DNA of 64,000 nt. Origin: Antedon mediterranea. Taxonomy: Eukaryota > Echinodermata > Crinoidea > Comatulida > Antedonidae. The stretch is from NCBI RefSeq assembly GCF_964355755.1, contig NC_092677.1:7943001-8007000 (forward strand), written 5' to 3'. The notes beneath the pieces were generated by a model, which had not been told where the DNA came from, searched no databases, and saw nothing but the letters and a program-made list of their open reading frames with translations. The position numbers and the translations under genes are program-made. Positions 1-12,002 of this stretch are shown piece after piece (position 1 is the first letter of the stretch; every line of letters starts with the position of its first letter).

Positions 1-46
1 TCCACCATTTGCTCAGTCGGAATTTCTTGTGATAAATACAAGCAGG
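1..46 (+). other. possible upstream coding exon end of the CAP-domain gene
   Basis: The first 46 bases are open in two frames and end at a plausible donor (CAG|GTACATT). In one frame the exon leaves two bases over, which joins in phase to the CAP exon at 3080 and gives a hydrophobic stretch (FLVINTS) where CAP domains have their last beta strand and CNY-type motif. The expected cysteine is an isoleucine, so this is only a suggestion. If correct, the following intron is about 3 kb and is filled by the repeat at 805-2820. Confidence 0.2.
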
Positions 47-1565
47 TACATTACTGTCTTTTCTCGTCTTTGATATGCCATTAAAGTCAGATGCGGGCAA
101 ATAATATGTATTGTCTTCCAAAATCAAGAAAGTTAAAGATTTATAAAATCATACATTTTGCAGTTTTAATTAACCTATTCAATTTCATAGCGAAAAACGG
201 AAAAATAATGATTTCACTTTATAGAAAGACCAAATAAACAGTTAAATTTAACGAAAAACCCATTGTCTGAGAGACAAGTATTAATTTGACTATTTTATAT
301 CCTCTCAGAATGATGGGGCAGTAGAACTACAGTAAAAACAGTTATTGCACCTGTATGTGTTGCGACATCACGTTATTTGATTTATAGAATTTTGAACCAA
401 ATTTGGCTGTGTCTAGCTAGCTTTTTTTTAAAGTGATCTAATAAAGGTGTGTAGGTCAATTAATTGTTTTTATATCATCTATAGGTAATATGGGCTTCAA
501 CAAATAACATCGGCTGTGGCATGAGCACATGTTCGGGAACCAATACTATCGTAATATGTAACTACGGACCAAGGTAATAACAACTTCCTGTGTTCATGTG
601 CGTGCAATGTACTACCTAGTTTTGAGGATGGATCGAGATAATGCGCACGTACAGTAAATAATGCGATCAAATGGCAAGGATAAGCTAAAGGCCCATTTAC
701 ACTGTAAATATAATAGCATGCCTTTTTTACATAAAACAAAAGAAATTAGAAAGGTTTTCGTTCTAGAAAAATAGGATAATAATTTATGCTGTCTTTGATA
801 TAAATAATATTTCACTCGCGTACCATCTAGGTTGTGCCCACAGATGGTTCTCGAATACACAGTAATTTCAGCGGGGGAAAAACTGGCGTTTACAGAAACA
901 AATAAATAGACACGATGATGTTTGTAGTTAACTAAACCGAAAGAGAAACTTGTCACAAAATGAGTCCATTTTTGGTTTGGACTCATTTAAACAAACCCAA
1001 TTTGTGTTTTTTTTTATGTAACATTAGGGTTGAGTGAAAGGAAGAGGAATTATATTCTTTATACATTCGGTAACTAAGATATTTTTTATGTTTTATAGGC
1101 CTATAAATATACCACTAAATACAGTAAAACATTTGCGATTTAATACTTTATTAAAACTGTCACTATCATAGTCGATTGAAATAGTAGAGTACATGCAACG
1201 ATACACCACTATGACGTTTATATTATTTTCCAATAATTAATTAATACAAACGTTTTATATGTGTTTATATTTTTAACAGTACCCACACTCACAGAAATTT
1301 GCGATTGAAATGGTGATCAAAAATGGTTAATACGTATTTACAGTATTATCAAAGTATTACAATACTATATCTCAAGGTTTTAAGTTTATCCAAAGGGCCC
1401 ATAAATTTAACTTATTTTTAAATTTAACCAAATAATTATACTGGGAGAGTGAGAGATTGGAACGTTCCATTCATTGCCAATCAATACATTTGTATACACG
1501 TATATTAAATCTATCAAAATAGTAATTTTTAAAGAAAATCTGCCTTTCTTTAACATTATAAGGCC

Positions 1566-2470
1566 AAAAAAAAAAAAAAGTTTGTTTGCTGTCATCCGCC
1601 GCCCCTAATTTCGCCAAAAATTTGGGGCGGAAATAAGAAAAAGTTTTTTTTTTACGTTGAGGGCGCTTTAAAAAAAAAGTTTTTTAAATGATTTTTTTTG
1701 GCCGAAAAGGTGTAAAAATCGAGTGTGCGAGGATGAAACAATAAAAATAATAACGTAGCGTATATTTCGGTGTATAATCGCACTTTTGACACGCAAATTT
1801 AACCTCTAAATTAAGGGTGCGTCTTATACACCGAACATAAATGCCTCAACACACAGATCGCCACCTCGTTGGCTAGGCCTGGGCTTTTTAAGGTAAGGCC
1901 TAGGCCTATTAGTATTACTAAAGTCTGAAGGTTAAGAGTAGGCCTAGCCTAGCTACAGTATACTAGCGTAACAGCAACCTTCTAGTTTTCAAGGCATTTT
2001 AGCGTGATTTTGTACCCTTCTTGTTGAGGCTGGGCGCGGCCGGCCGTCTTATAGGCCTACATCGACGATATACAAAATACCGATATTTTACTCTCAGTTA
2101 GGGGTCGGGTGCGTCTTATTATACACAGGTGCGACTTATACACCGAAATATACGGTACACAAACTTCTAAAAATTAAAATATTTAATTAGGCCTGCTAAC
2201 AACGACCTATTGTAGTAGTAGGCCTAGCCTAGGCTAGTTTAGACACGGGGCCTAACTAACGCGCCAAAAACAGAATTAAAGTGTGAAACAAATTATGAAT
2301 AGATGTTTGAGCTCGTTGTTTTATTCAGTGTGTTTTGTTACTCTCAAATTCGCGAGCAATTAACAGAGAAATTAACATTAAAAAAAAAAAACAAAAAAAA
2401 AAAAACTTTTTTCCACCCGCCCCCCCTACCAAAAAAAAAACTTGACAGCAAACAAACAATTTTTTTTTTA
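1566..2470. mobile_element. TIR element nested in family R copy 1
   Basis: Both ends carry an inverted motif: AAAGTTTGTTTGCTGTCA at about 1578 and CTTGACAGCAAACAAAC at about 2440, with poly-A/poly-T just outside and AGGCC at both junctions as a possible short target duplication. The host repeat continues on both sides when compared with the copy at 61 kb. It contains a further small element at 1757-2158. No protein is coded. Confidence 0.45.
1757..2158. mobile_element. MITE with terminal inverted repeats
   Basis: The left end (about 1759) reads CGTATATTTCGGTGTATAA and the right end (about 2137-2154) is its complement, TTATACACCGAAATATACG. Sub-copies of the GTGCGTCTTATACACCGAA word lie just inside both ends. 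It is about 400 bp, has no ORF, and is the innermost layer of a three-level nest. Confidence 0.55.
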
Positions 2471-3079
2471 GGCCTAATGCTGTACTCGAGCTCGGTTTTC
2501 ATCTACTAAAAACAATTATCGTAGAAGGAGAAGCATCCTCGTATTATTGTGTGCGGGTATTTTTAGGGATAGACATCCATTTGACAGTGTATACCACCTC
2601 ATTTTGAGGCAAATCGTTGAACCTAAATTCGTTTTAATTGTCAGTAACTAATTATTTAACTCAATTTAATTAGTAAACAAGGCTACATTACGTGGTTAAA
2701 TCAGTAGGCCTACCGAAAGTATGAACCAACTGTATATACTATCGAGTAAAAATTCTAGAAGTAACGCGCGATTTACTGAAAATTGCCCTTACGTAAATAT
2801 ATATAATTATAGATTACTTTAAATAAATTAATCTATAATTATATTACAATCATGAATCATTCCTGCAAAATGTGCCAAATAGAAAAAAAAACTATACTCG
2901 TTTTTTTATACACGAATACGCATTACGAATATGAAATGGGGATCAGCTCAAATGTTTCACAAATGTGTGACGTATCCGTTTTCGTATTCGTAAGGTTGTG
3001 AAACCTCCCTAATATTGTGCATTTTAAAAGTTGAAAGTTCTTTTTAATCTTAAAGCTCCAATTCCCTCTTTATTCCCAG

Positions 3080-3261
3080 CGCAAACTTGACTGCTGACGA
3101 GCGGCCATATCAAATTGGTGAGTCCTGTTCAGAATGTTTAGCAAACACTGGGGATGGGGTGTGCGACGATGGCGGATGGGGTGTGCGACGATGGCGGATG
3201 GGGTGTGCGACGATGGCGGATGGGGTGTGCGACGATGGGGTGTGCGACGATGGCTTATGTC
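3080..3261 (+). CDS. exon: C-terminal part of a CAP/SCP domain, with coding minisatellite
   Basis: Preceded by a pyrimidine-rich acceptor (CTTTATTCCCAG) and followed by a perfect donor (C|GTAAGT). The translation contains NLTADERPYQIGESCSEC, then CDDGLCRK. This is the typical end of CAP (SCP/CRISP/GLIPR-type) secreted domains, with N, RPYxxG, PCSxC-like and GLC motifs. In the middle the exon has three extra copies of a 22-bp unit (3152-3254). Because 22 is not a multiple of 3, the copies are read in three different frames, and the original frame returns after 66 bp. The exon ends in phase 1, which joins the EGF exon at 4682. CAP proteins are secreted and disulfide-rich; the exact role of this one is unknown. 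Confidence 0.6.
3152..3254 (+). repeat. 22-bp minisatellite inside a coding exon
   Basis: The unit GGATGGGGTGTGCGACGATGGC starts at 3152, 3174, 3196 and 3218 and is followed by a shortened copy. The array lies wholly in the CAP exon and codes for repeated VCDD words in one of its three frames. Confidence 0.9.
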
Positions 3262-3779
3262 GTAAGTAGAACATAGTGATTATTACACATATCATGTCAC
3301 TAATAATAGAGAACAAACATGTTCAATGTTTACCAAACTTTCCAATTTAATTGTGTTAGTTACTTATATTACAAAAAGCATTGTGTATAGGGTTAGATCC
3401 ATCTCGGCCGCCGGATTAAAAAACCAAACAAAACCAAATTGGGCTATCTAATCCAATCAATATATTGTATAATGTATGGTTTTTTCTTCGTTTTAAAAGG
3501 TTATGGCAGGGTGAACTTAGTTTTGTCCGCTAAGATTCCCTAATTAATATGCATTACGTAACTATTTTATTATTGTGTTGATATAATAATAAAATATGAT
3601 AATATATGCGGTACACCACGTATATATAGTTCTGAAAAGAATGGTTGAGTTTCTCGACGTTTTGATCAATATACTTCGATCGTCACGGCCAACTTTATTA
3701 TACAACATGTTCTTCCAAAATGAAATAAAGTTGTGGTGTTACAGTATGCTACAGTCGTCGTATATTATTTTCTTATTCT

Positions 3780-4010
3780 AGTTTTATATTATACAGATAT
3801 TGACTGCTTAGAGGTTAAATATAAGATTTGACATCCCCGAGGGAATGATATTAAGTTCGAAGGAATATATATTTCCCGAAGCGCCAGACAGAAGAATTTC
3901 CATCAATAAGCCTATTAATAATAATATTATAATCAGGTAGGCCGAATAAACAATTCGTTCTTCTCTTCGAGGAGCCGAATCACCGGATGTTAGGTTACTA
4001 CCGTGAGTAT
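3780..4010 (+). repeat. dispersed repeat, copy 1 (second copy at 29,520-29,850)
   Basis: Shares TATTGACTGC, then TTAGAGGTTAAATATAAGAT and the following bases up to CCGAGGGAAT, with the copy in intron 5 of the FkbM gene, and ends in a shared GAGGAGCCGAATCACCGGAT. It lies in the intron between the CAP and EGF exons. No ORF is visible and the class is unknown. Confidence 0.6.
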
Positions 4011-4115
4011 TGACCAATCACAAACGGTGTTTCATCACATTTAGGGTGGACTAATAACAAATGAGGGCGCTATGTATGCATAGCTTAAATAGTTTAGAAG
4101 ATTAATTTCTTCAAG

Positions 4116-4192
4116 CAAGTTCCGTGGCGCAAGCGTTGTCTTGTGATGGAGCGACAATTGCATCGCAAGTTCAAGACCCAGTAGATGACTTT
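4116..4192 (+). repeat. tRNA-like SINE head
   Basis: Contains a box-A-like word (GTGGCGCAAGCG) and, about 40 bp later, a box-B-like word (AAGTTCAAGACCC), the spacing of a Pol III internal promoter. The two halves do not fold into a convincing cloverleaf, so it is read as a SINE remnant and not as a tRNA gene. Confidence 0.4.
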
Positions 4193-4681
4193 TGTTTATT
4201 TATCGGCAAACGCGAGTGTTGCACGCGAAAATTACACAGTCAATATCATCGTACTCGAGAATTTATATGATTAATGACAGGGGACACGATAATTACGCGA
4301 AAATTACACAGTCAATATCATCGTTCTCGAGGATATATACGATTTACGATCCTCGCAGCGGTAGTCATGTGATGCAGTTTCAACCAATCACGTTCGCGTA
4401 TTTACATAGGCTATGTAATATATACAAATATTAATGATACTGTAGGCCTATACATGTATTGTAATGCATTTCCTTTAACACATTTTTCGACTTGGCATAT
4501 CCAGTTATTAGCATTAGCGTTTTAATAGCGATCTCTACAGTATAAGCTAGATGTATAGTGTTTTTTTAGCACTTCTCCCCCTTCTTCCCCCTTCTTCCCC
4601 CTTCTTCCCCCTCCACTATCTCTCTTGTTTTTTTTCAAATCCGATTTAGTTGATTGCTTTATTTTTCGTTACTTGTAACAG

Positions 4682-4812
4682 GACAAACCCCAAGTTGTGG
4701 CCTTGAATGTCAACACGGTAGTGAATGCTACTTGAATGAAAAAGATGTGGGGGGGGGGGGGTAGAGAAGTGTAACTGTCCATATGGATTCACAGGCAAAG
4801 TTTGCCAACAAG
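4682..4812 (+). pseudogene. EGF-like domain exon, frame broken by a poly-G run
   Basis: Starts after TAACAG and ends at a strong donor (AAG|GTAAGA). Joined to the CAP exon (phase 1) it reads PSCGLECQHGSECYLNEKDV, then a G run, then KCNCPYGFTGKVCQQ. All six EGF cysteines (C-x3-C-x5-C, then CxC-x8-C) are present. After GT the genome has 13 consecutive Gs, so the two halves lie in different frames; 11 or 14 Gs would join them. This could be a sequencing error in a homopolymer, a polymorphic slippage site or a real inactivation. CAP followed by EGF is a known secreted-protein layout in invertebrates. Confidence 0.6.
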
Positions 4813-5236
4813 GTAAGAAGATGAGGAGGATGATGATTATGTGGATGATTGATAAGAATGACAATTATAACGACGGTGATTACAATAATGACGATGGTGA
4901 AATTACGATGATGACGATGAAGTGAAGATGTGATCAGTTTAGCTTTCGTTTAGTAATGCGTAATGTTTCTACTTTTTGCGATGCGAACAATTCGAAACCA
5001 ATCAGAGGATGATTGAGAATGTAAATTGATGACAATTGATCATTATAAAGACAATGACAAAGATTATGAATAGTGGGAATGATAATAGAAATGTGGAAAG
5101 AGACAGTGTCAATCAAGATTTCAGAAAATGAGGTCATAAGTACTCATGTACGGGAATAACAAAAAAATATAGATAATTAAATTGTTCAATGTAAAAAGTG
5201 TTAATATATTTATCTTTCTGTGGGTGGTGCTGCTTT

Positions 5237-5470
5237 ACGAGAGTTAGTACGAGAGTTAGTACGAGAGTTAGTACGAGAGTTAGTACGAGAGTTAGTACGA
5301 GAGTTAGTACGAGAGTTAGTACGAGAGTTAGTACGAGAGTTAGTACGAGAGTTAGTACGAGAGTTAGTACGAGAGTTAGTACGAGAGTTAGTACGAGAGT
5401 TAGTACGAGAGTTAGTACGAGAGTTAGTACGAGAGTTAGTACGAGAGTTAGTACGAGAGTTAGTACGAGA
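5237..5470 (+). repeat. 12-bp minisatellite (about 19.5 copies)
   Basis: Near-perfect tandem copies of GAGTTAGTACGA. Open frames across it (RVST and RELV repeats) are produced by the repeat being a multiple of three and are not evidence for a protein. It lies about 30 bp upstream of a possible acceptor site. Confidence 0.95.
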
Positions 5471-5501
5471 TGTTTATTTTTTATGTATTACTCTATTTCA
5501 G

Positions 5502-5524
5502 TGACTGGCTACTGCAACTGTTAA
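5502..5524 (+). CDS. possible terminal exon of the CAP-EGF gene
   Basis: After the acceptor CTCTATTTCAG the sequence codes VTGYCNC and a stop, if one base (G) is carried over from the EGF exon with its G run repaired. The exon is tiny and the call rests on phase and position only. Confidence 0.25.
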
Positions 5525-6744
5525 CCTGCACTCACGATAACAAATTAACGGAATCTCGAAATAACATTTTAAGATATTTCGGTAAATTATATATTTAAAA
5601 TATATAATATTTGATTAATTTCTCCTATTCTTTGTTTTGATTACCTTAAATAGTAACTGTTTTAAAACTATAATTATTATTGAATTATCACTATTATTAA
5701 ATTTTCTATTATAAATACTAGTATTATTACTAATTGTCGTATCGTAGTTGTTATTATAGTTACGTCTATCAATACCACTATATTAATATTATCATCAACA
5801 TAACTATAATAGTAATACGTTTTTCATTAAAAATCAGGCAGGATATACAACGTTTATTAATTAATACAAGTCAAGGCCTTTGAAACTGGTTTATTATATA
5901 GGCCTATTCCAATATAATCGTATTCTGTCAGGTGTCAATTGAGTTTTTTTTAGTACCTTCCAAACCAACCGGTCATACCAACACACCAATATGATGATAG
6001 AATAACCAAATAATTGCAGTCAAGAACCTAGGCTATATTGAGTATAAATAAGCTTATAATACGTGTCTTCTGTACGAATCGTAAAAGGGTCTGTTTATAA
6101 ATTGAAAACATTGTCTGTATATATGAAGCTAATGACAGAGATATCGTTTATTAAAAGTAATTCATACAGCTAGACTCTTTTAGATGACTGGCAATAGTCT
6201 GTCAGACCGAGTCTAGGGACAGCTGCAGCGTCTGGTGAGAAATCAATGGAATCTCAAAAGATGGATCTATTCCAGGACATGTTATATTGTACATTGTACA
6301 TTAATATCATTACTTTAGTGGTGAGATCTGAATAGTGAATATTTTTATTTGTATTTCTTTAAAAGTAATTTTAGGTCATTAGATTTATTTTCTAAGATTT
6401 TAAATCAGGCTGGCTGAGGTATTTCTATTTTACTGAATAATAATACGGTATTTATTAGGATTTGTTGAGCAGGGAGGGAGGATTGACCATGTTTGTCAAG
6501 GAGAAAAATATACATTTTCTGATAAAAATACAATAAAACAAAATCCTACTGAGTGATATTTTCATCTTTAAAAGCTACTAAAACAACCCTTAAAGTACAG
6601 GAATTATTTTCGAAAAATTGCCAAAATTTTTAATATCGCCTCCAACCCCCAAAATAGGTTATAGCTTAGCGCGCATGCCCAAACCACCCCGCCCCCACTG
6701 CAGTATAGTTAGAATGTACGGTAGGCATTAACTGGGAAAATAGA
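5525..6744. other. gene-free AT-rich stretch
   Basis: Very AT-rich sequence with short TTA/ATT runs. No exon, RNA gene or clear transposon end was recognised. Confidence 0.5.
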
Positions 6745-6922
6745 AGGAAGAAGGAGCAGGGGGAGAAAAAGAGTCACTTGGTTGGCCAGCATAGCTGAAT
6801 GGATTCGGAATAGAGGCGAGAATACCAAAGAAGTGGAGTTGCTGAACATGGCAATAGACAGAGAATTGTGGCACAACATGTCTCATGATATGGCACTTCG
6901 AGAGAGAGAGAGAGAGAGACGG
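6745..6922 (+). mobile_element. LINE fragment, RTE-like reverse transcriptase C-terminal tail
   Basis: One frame reads TWLASIAEWIRN-like sequence followed by KEVELLNMAIDRELWHNMSH. This matches the well-known tail after the RT domain of RTE/BovB-type LINEs (TSWLxxIRxWTG, then LLRxAxDRexWRxLV). It ends in a GA microsatellite (6899-6920). Only about 55 codons remain. Confidence 0.45.
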
Positions 6923-8246
6923 TAGGCCTCAGTGTACATTATAGTTTATAGTTTATATTTTTTTATAAACCTTTTAATTGTATTACGCCACTGTAGGCCT
7001 ATTGATATATGTATTTAGATTTGATGACCAGAAAGTAATTATATTAGGCTATACCATGGTCCTACTATTACTAATACAATATATTTCCCTGTAATAAAAT
7101 AAAATCAAGGTAATCATCTTAGTTTCGGCGTGGAATCTATTAAAGTTCAATAGCTACAGAGTCAAGACATGTAACGTTCTTAAGGAGGAGAATATTTATA
7201 AATGAAAGTAGGCTTACCGTAAAAAGTAAAATATATGTCAGCATGTCCACAAAAAACATCAATATAAAATCCAACATAACCAACGTTCTTGTTAGTCTCA
7301 TTAAGTATAACAATTATTCCTACATGACATTGCATGCTTCCCAAGAAGGCCGGTTCAACTTCAGACTAATAAACACGGTTTCGTGCTGGCGCCGACGACA
7401 CGTACGAATGAAGGAATGAGAAAGAACAATAGAGATGTTATAATACACCTGTTCTATACACATATTTTCATTGTGGAAGTATTCGTTCCTATTTACGTCT
7501 GATCCATACATGCTACTTTTTTGAAGTAAAAATCGCACTTGAAAAATTGATATTGCGAATACTTCTATTAGTATGATAAAAAGAGAATACAAAAAAAAAT
7601 AGTATGCGTATTTTTAGCCAGAAAACTATTGTCTCAACAAATAACTTGCGGTTTGGTTTACAATAGGATAAATCAAATGAGCTGATAAAATGAAAACACC
7701 TATTAAGCCTTACAATGAAATGATGTAGATGAGTTTTAAACCTATACTCGGTATACATTTAAATCTCTCCGTCGTAAATGCAAGGACCACCAAAATAATG
7801 TGCAAGTATTAGGCGCGCACGTATGAGATGGGTCATTCCAGAACTCTAGTACTATTCTCTTTGCCACGAATTATCTTCTCACAGGTATAATTAGATATTC
7901 AAATTTCCATAACAAAAGAATTGTTTTATATAGGCGATTCATTTTGTAAAAACAATAACAAATAATGGTTACAAACACACGGTCTCTAATGGTTCAAATT
8001 AGTGAGGCAACGCATCGACGTATTGACGCAAAGTACTGTATTACGTAACCACAAGTAGGAACCGACGACGCAACATCGCAGGGTTGATTTCGCGCAGGCG
8101 GGGGCAAACGCATTGGAAGGGCATTTTCTTACGTTGCGTCTCTAGTGGGAAGAATGCTTATGTAACACACCTAGACTCTTAGCTTTTACTTGCGATAGTC
8201 ATTTAAGGCGTATATAATGATGTACGAAGAAGATGTATTGTCCCTC
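6923..8246. other. gene-free stretch
   Basis: No supported exon. Reverse-strand open frames at 7320-7758 are low-complexity and lack splice or homology support. Confidence 0.5.
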
Positions 8247-8930
8247 AACAAGGCCATATACATGGCTGCAGTCGCGTGCTCAAATTAGTGTTTACCGACC
8301 GACCGACCGACCAACCGACCGATATTGCTGAACATGTTTTAAAATGTTGAAAATGTTTAAAAACATTTATATTTTTTTAATTTACACGTACTTAGCCTGT
8401 CACTTTTGACGTGCTCGTATAACGTAATTTCGAGTTGGAAAGTGAATCAAATACGATGACATTATTAAAGAAAGGTTTTTAAACAGAAATCGGGCAAAAA
8501 GAGTACAAAAATCTGCGCACTTATTGCAATTTTTTAAACGCTTAAAATTGCTTGAAACGTACTCTAATTTCATCGAAAGTAAACAATTTTGAAAATTTTA
8601 AGCGCGCGTACGGATGTGTTATATGCGCTACGCACATAATTGTATTGCCATATGATGAATTATGACCTGAAATTTATGAGTACCAAATTTCATTTAATTG
8701 TGATTCATGCTTGTGAAGATATGATTATATTTTCGTTAAATCGTGCGTATACCGCTTATTTTTTTATTGCGCACCGTGAAAAACATAACCACATCGAGTC
8801 CTGGCCATAAGGAATATACTCTGACTTAGCTAGATGAAACTGATATCAAGAAAAGGCCATATACAAGTTAGTGTTTACCGACCGACCAACCGACCGACAT
8901 AGTGAGCTGTAGAGTCTTGTTGCTCTATTG
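8247..8930 (+). mobile_element. GACC-rich dispersed repeat, copy A
   Basis: Starts with AACAAGGCCATATACATGGC and GCAGTCGCGTGCT, then a (CCGA)n tract, then a conserved core (AATTTACACGT, GTCACTTTTGACGTGCTCGT) and a second (CCGA)n tract with AGTGAGCTGTAGAGTC. The same layout occurs at 16,279-17,035 (reverse), 38,628-39,427, and in short form around 31,066/47,621. No ORF is visible. Confidence 0.75.
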
Positions 8931-10733
8931 ACATGTTAGTCCAGTACAAGTATGATTGCACCTAGAACAAAACGAATTTGTTTTATTTTGAAAGTGGGTC
9001 AATTAGCATATTTACCATTTTGAAGCTCCGTATTTCAAAGGTTGGTTTTAAACCACCCAATTGCATAACAAGTAGATATAAATGTGATATTAAACTTTCC
9101 AATTGCCATATTCAAATTACCATATGACGTACCTATGGCGTCATAAGATAGTAATTTCCTTGACCATTAAGTTTCTTCATTTACAAATTATCATGGAAAT
9201 TGTAATTATAATTTAATGAAGGTTATGATCATCAACTTGTATTAAGAATTTTGACAGCTTACAGTACTCACCACATAAACATTCCTAACCACTTCTGTTT
9301 TCGTCAGGAACCATACCAAGACTAATTGCAATTTACATTAAACAAGCTGTGGCTTCAATACATTGTACACTATAAATAGAATGTTTATATTTTAAAAATA
9401 AATACATTACTGAAACTGCGCATGTGACAGTACTTGAACTCCTCAATCCCTAAAACTATTAATATCATTCTCCCTATCCCTTATTTTCGACATTTCTATG
9501 ATGGTAAAGACTGTAGTAGCAGATAATCGTAATACGTATAAGGTATTTATTTAAATGAAACGTAAGGTATTTATTTAAATATTTGTATTGAATCATAAAA
9601 AAACCTTAACAAATTGTTAATTGTTAACTGAGTTCTTTGATATCAGCATCTCCAACTGCATTCAAAGTTGCTATTTTATTGTCAAATATTTGATGTAGAT
9701 TATATTTACAGATTTGCAGCCTTCACAGAATAAACATAGTATCAGCATTAAATAAGCCAGTGGGTAAATCTTTATGGAGATCATTTAAAATCAATATGCT
9801 ATATAACATTGAATGTGAAACATATAACAATAAAGAAACAAGTATAGAAAAATTTCTAATTTGATACGATTTATCAGAAAAGGAATTACTGTACTGTGAT
9901 ACGAGTTACAGGTACTGATCTATTATGATTTTTTATTAGTTTTATATTGTATATAAAGACATTGTATAATCCGGGTTCTATTTTATTATTATTTTTATTT
10001 TATTAATTTTAGCAACATTAAAACAATACATAAACTTTAAGTGTGGCAAAAGAGGTCGAAGGACCACTGTCGCCATAAGGCGTGCCACACCAGCACTCAA
10101 AGCATACATTAAAACATAAAACAATATAAATATATGTAATATTAATTACCATAATTATATACATTAAAGAGGCATAGTATTTTTAATCCGGGTTCTAAAA
10201 TGAAAACAAACAAATAAAAATGAAAAACTCACAAAGGGATATTTTAAAACGAGATAGATGATAATGATGATCATTGTCAAGTGTATAGCAAAATATAAGA
10301 AAATTAATGAAAAAAGGATGTAATACGGAATTCAAAAATGTAAAAATATTACTGATGAATTGTAACGACATTGGGAATGAAAAAAAGGTGTTACATGATA
10401 TTATTTTACGTAATGACATGAGATTATATGAGTGTGAATAAAAGTGGTGTTTGCGCCACAAAAGAGAAAAAAATTTAAGAAGATAATGCTTGTTTTGGTT
10501 TATAATGTTTTTTTTAGCTTATAATGTTATCATTTAAAAAGTGAAAAAGAAGAAATATAATTAAACAAACGGTAGTTAAAGAAAACCTCTTGGTGAAAAA
10601 ATGTGCAACAATTCCGTGGTTATTTTCGAATGAGAATCAATCTGTAACAATAGGATCAATTATTTTCCAAACAAGTATTGAGATGTTCAATCCCAAATTG
10701 ATACTTTGTGATCCAACTTCAAATTTGAGCAAA
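8931..10733. other. gene-free stretch with a possible retroelement tail
   Basis: No exon was recognised. At about 10,040-10,110 the reverse strand has a GTGTGGCACGCCTTATGG word followed by a T-rich end that resembles a LINE 3' UTR, but no coding part is attached. Confidence 0.35.
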
Positions 10734-10888
10734 GTTCTGTCTACATCAAACATTATGTGACAAAGTGTGATGTGCCCATATATAGACATGATGATGTCAT
10801 ATCACTACTATATTTGGGCATTTCACTACCAAATTTGGGAACATCACACTTTTTTGTCAAAACTGTATGATAGTGTAGACAGAGTTTA
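10734..10888. mobile_element. short MITE, copy 1 (second at 54,812-54,946)
   Basis: Ends are AAGTTCTGTCTACAT and ATAGTGTAGACAGAGTTT, roughly inverted. The interior shares TGATGATGTCATATCACTAC in inverted form with the copy at 54.8 kb, whose ends read TATCAAACT and GTAGACAGAGCTTT. It is about 150 bp and has no ORF. Confidence 0.6.
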
Positions 10889-10969
10889 AAAGTAGATTGA
10901 ACCACCTCCAACAGACTCATTACTAATTTAAGAATCTATTTTTTTACATGCACATATAAATGAAATTGC

Positions 10970-11505
10970 AATTGTAAAAGTTGCAGAAAATGAACTGGAA
11001 TGTTCATCATACAAAATCACACAAGTACTATTTACGTATCGACAATAAATTTCAGCATCTTGATGTACCTCCTTTTAGACTGAAAATTTCCGAATATTTT
11101 GTTTCTGTTTCAGGACCGCGAATCTGGAATGATCTTGATGATAAACTAAAGCATTTTAAATCTCTTTATACTTTTCGTAAAAATTTAAAAAAATATCTTA
11201 TTTCTTTATACTAATTTTAATATTATTATGATTGTAGTACACTGAAAGTATCTATTTTTATTTCATCGTTTTTGTTTTTATTTATTATTTTATGTAGTAA
11301 ATTGTATTAGTTTAAATGTATGTGTATTGTTTCTGGGGTCTTTCTCGAGACAAGAAACTTGTTTTCTTCTAGAGAAGACCCCAAATGATGGCTTATTACT
11401 ATGTTTTCATTTATGTACACACCTATAATTATATTATACTGTATAATGCCATTGTTGAATAAATAAATGTTTTTTTGAACTTGAACTTTTGAACTTGAAC
11501 ATGTT
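10970..11505 (+). mobile_element. LINE 3' end (CR1/L2-like), 5'-truncated
   Basis: Codes the last 77 residues of a non-LTR reverse transcriptase protein, with VSGPRIWNDLDDKLKHF and TFRKNLKKYL, the typical SGPxxWNxLP...FKxxLKxxL ending. It is followed by a 3' UTR with an inverted pair (GGGGTCTTTCTCGAGA ... TCTAGAGAAGACCCC) and a TTGAAC-type terminal repeat at 11,475-11,505. The 3' UTR hairpin recurs at 49,600. Confidence 0.7.
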
Positions 11506-11772
11506 CTATTGCATGTTGTCAAGGTGGCCGAAGTATAGGCCTAACTTATATTGATACCCAGTTGATGATCTTAGCCTGGATGATAAAATGTTTTACTATT
11601 TCTTTTTATTTTTTATTTCTATTTATTTAGATAATGAAGAAAAATAAAACATTTGCCATATAATTTGGAATAAAATGTTTTCTCTCATGTTTATTTAATT
11701 GGAATTTTAGATTAAACAAATTTCTCCTAAATTCACCCTATTCCCAGTGCCGTATCTCCACATACTATCTAT

Positions 11773-11932
11773 TTCCGAAGTATCAAAGGAATATTTTGGT
11801 AATACAGCATCTCATTTACACCACATTTGGTGCCTGTATCATGTAAGGTTAGGTTAAGGGTTAGATCAATACTAGATACATTTGAAACACATATGATGTT
11901 GTATTACCAAATATATATACTTCGGAAACAGA
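11773..11932. mobile_element. MITE with inverted ends
   Basis: Left end CCGAAGTATCAAAGGAATAT then TTTGGTAATACA. Right end TGTATTACCAAA then TATATACTTCGG. About 160 bp, no coding capacity. Confidence 0.55.
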
Positions 11933-12002
11933 TACAATACCGAGAATCGGCTGTCGACTTCAAGAATATACAAAGTCTTGCTGTGGATGTGCAGTGGATT
12001 AT

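Larger units (their letters stand above)
805..2820 (-). mobile_element. non-autonomous repeat family R, copy 1 (interrupted)
   Basis: The outer parts are the reverse complement of the copy at 61,055-62,875. The left end (810-1000) has the CTAGATGG terminus and the ATTCGAGAACCATCTG motif. The right end (2480-2815) matches 61,070-61,440, ending in GCCCTTACGTAAAT. Between about 1566 and 2470 the copy is interrupted by a second element. No long ORF or transposase is visible, so it is called non-autonomous. The superfamily cannot be assigned from the sequence alone. Confidence 0.6.

Noticed and set aside
5198-5524. 108-aa and 94-aa frames of pure RVST or RELV repeats
   Set aside because: They are the reading of a 12-bp minisatellite, open only because 12 is a multiple of three.
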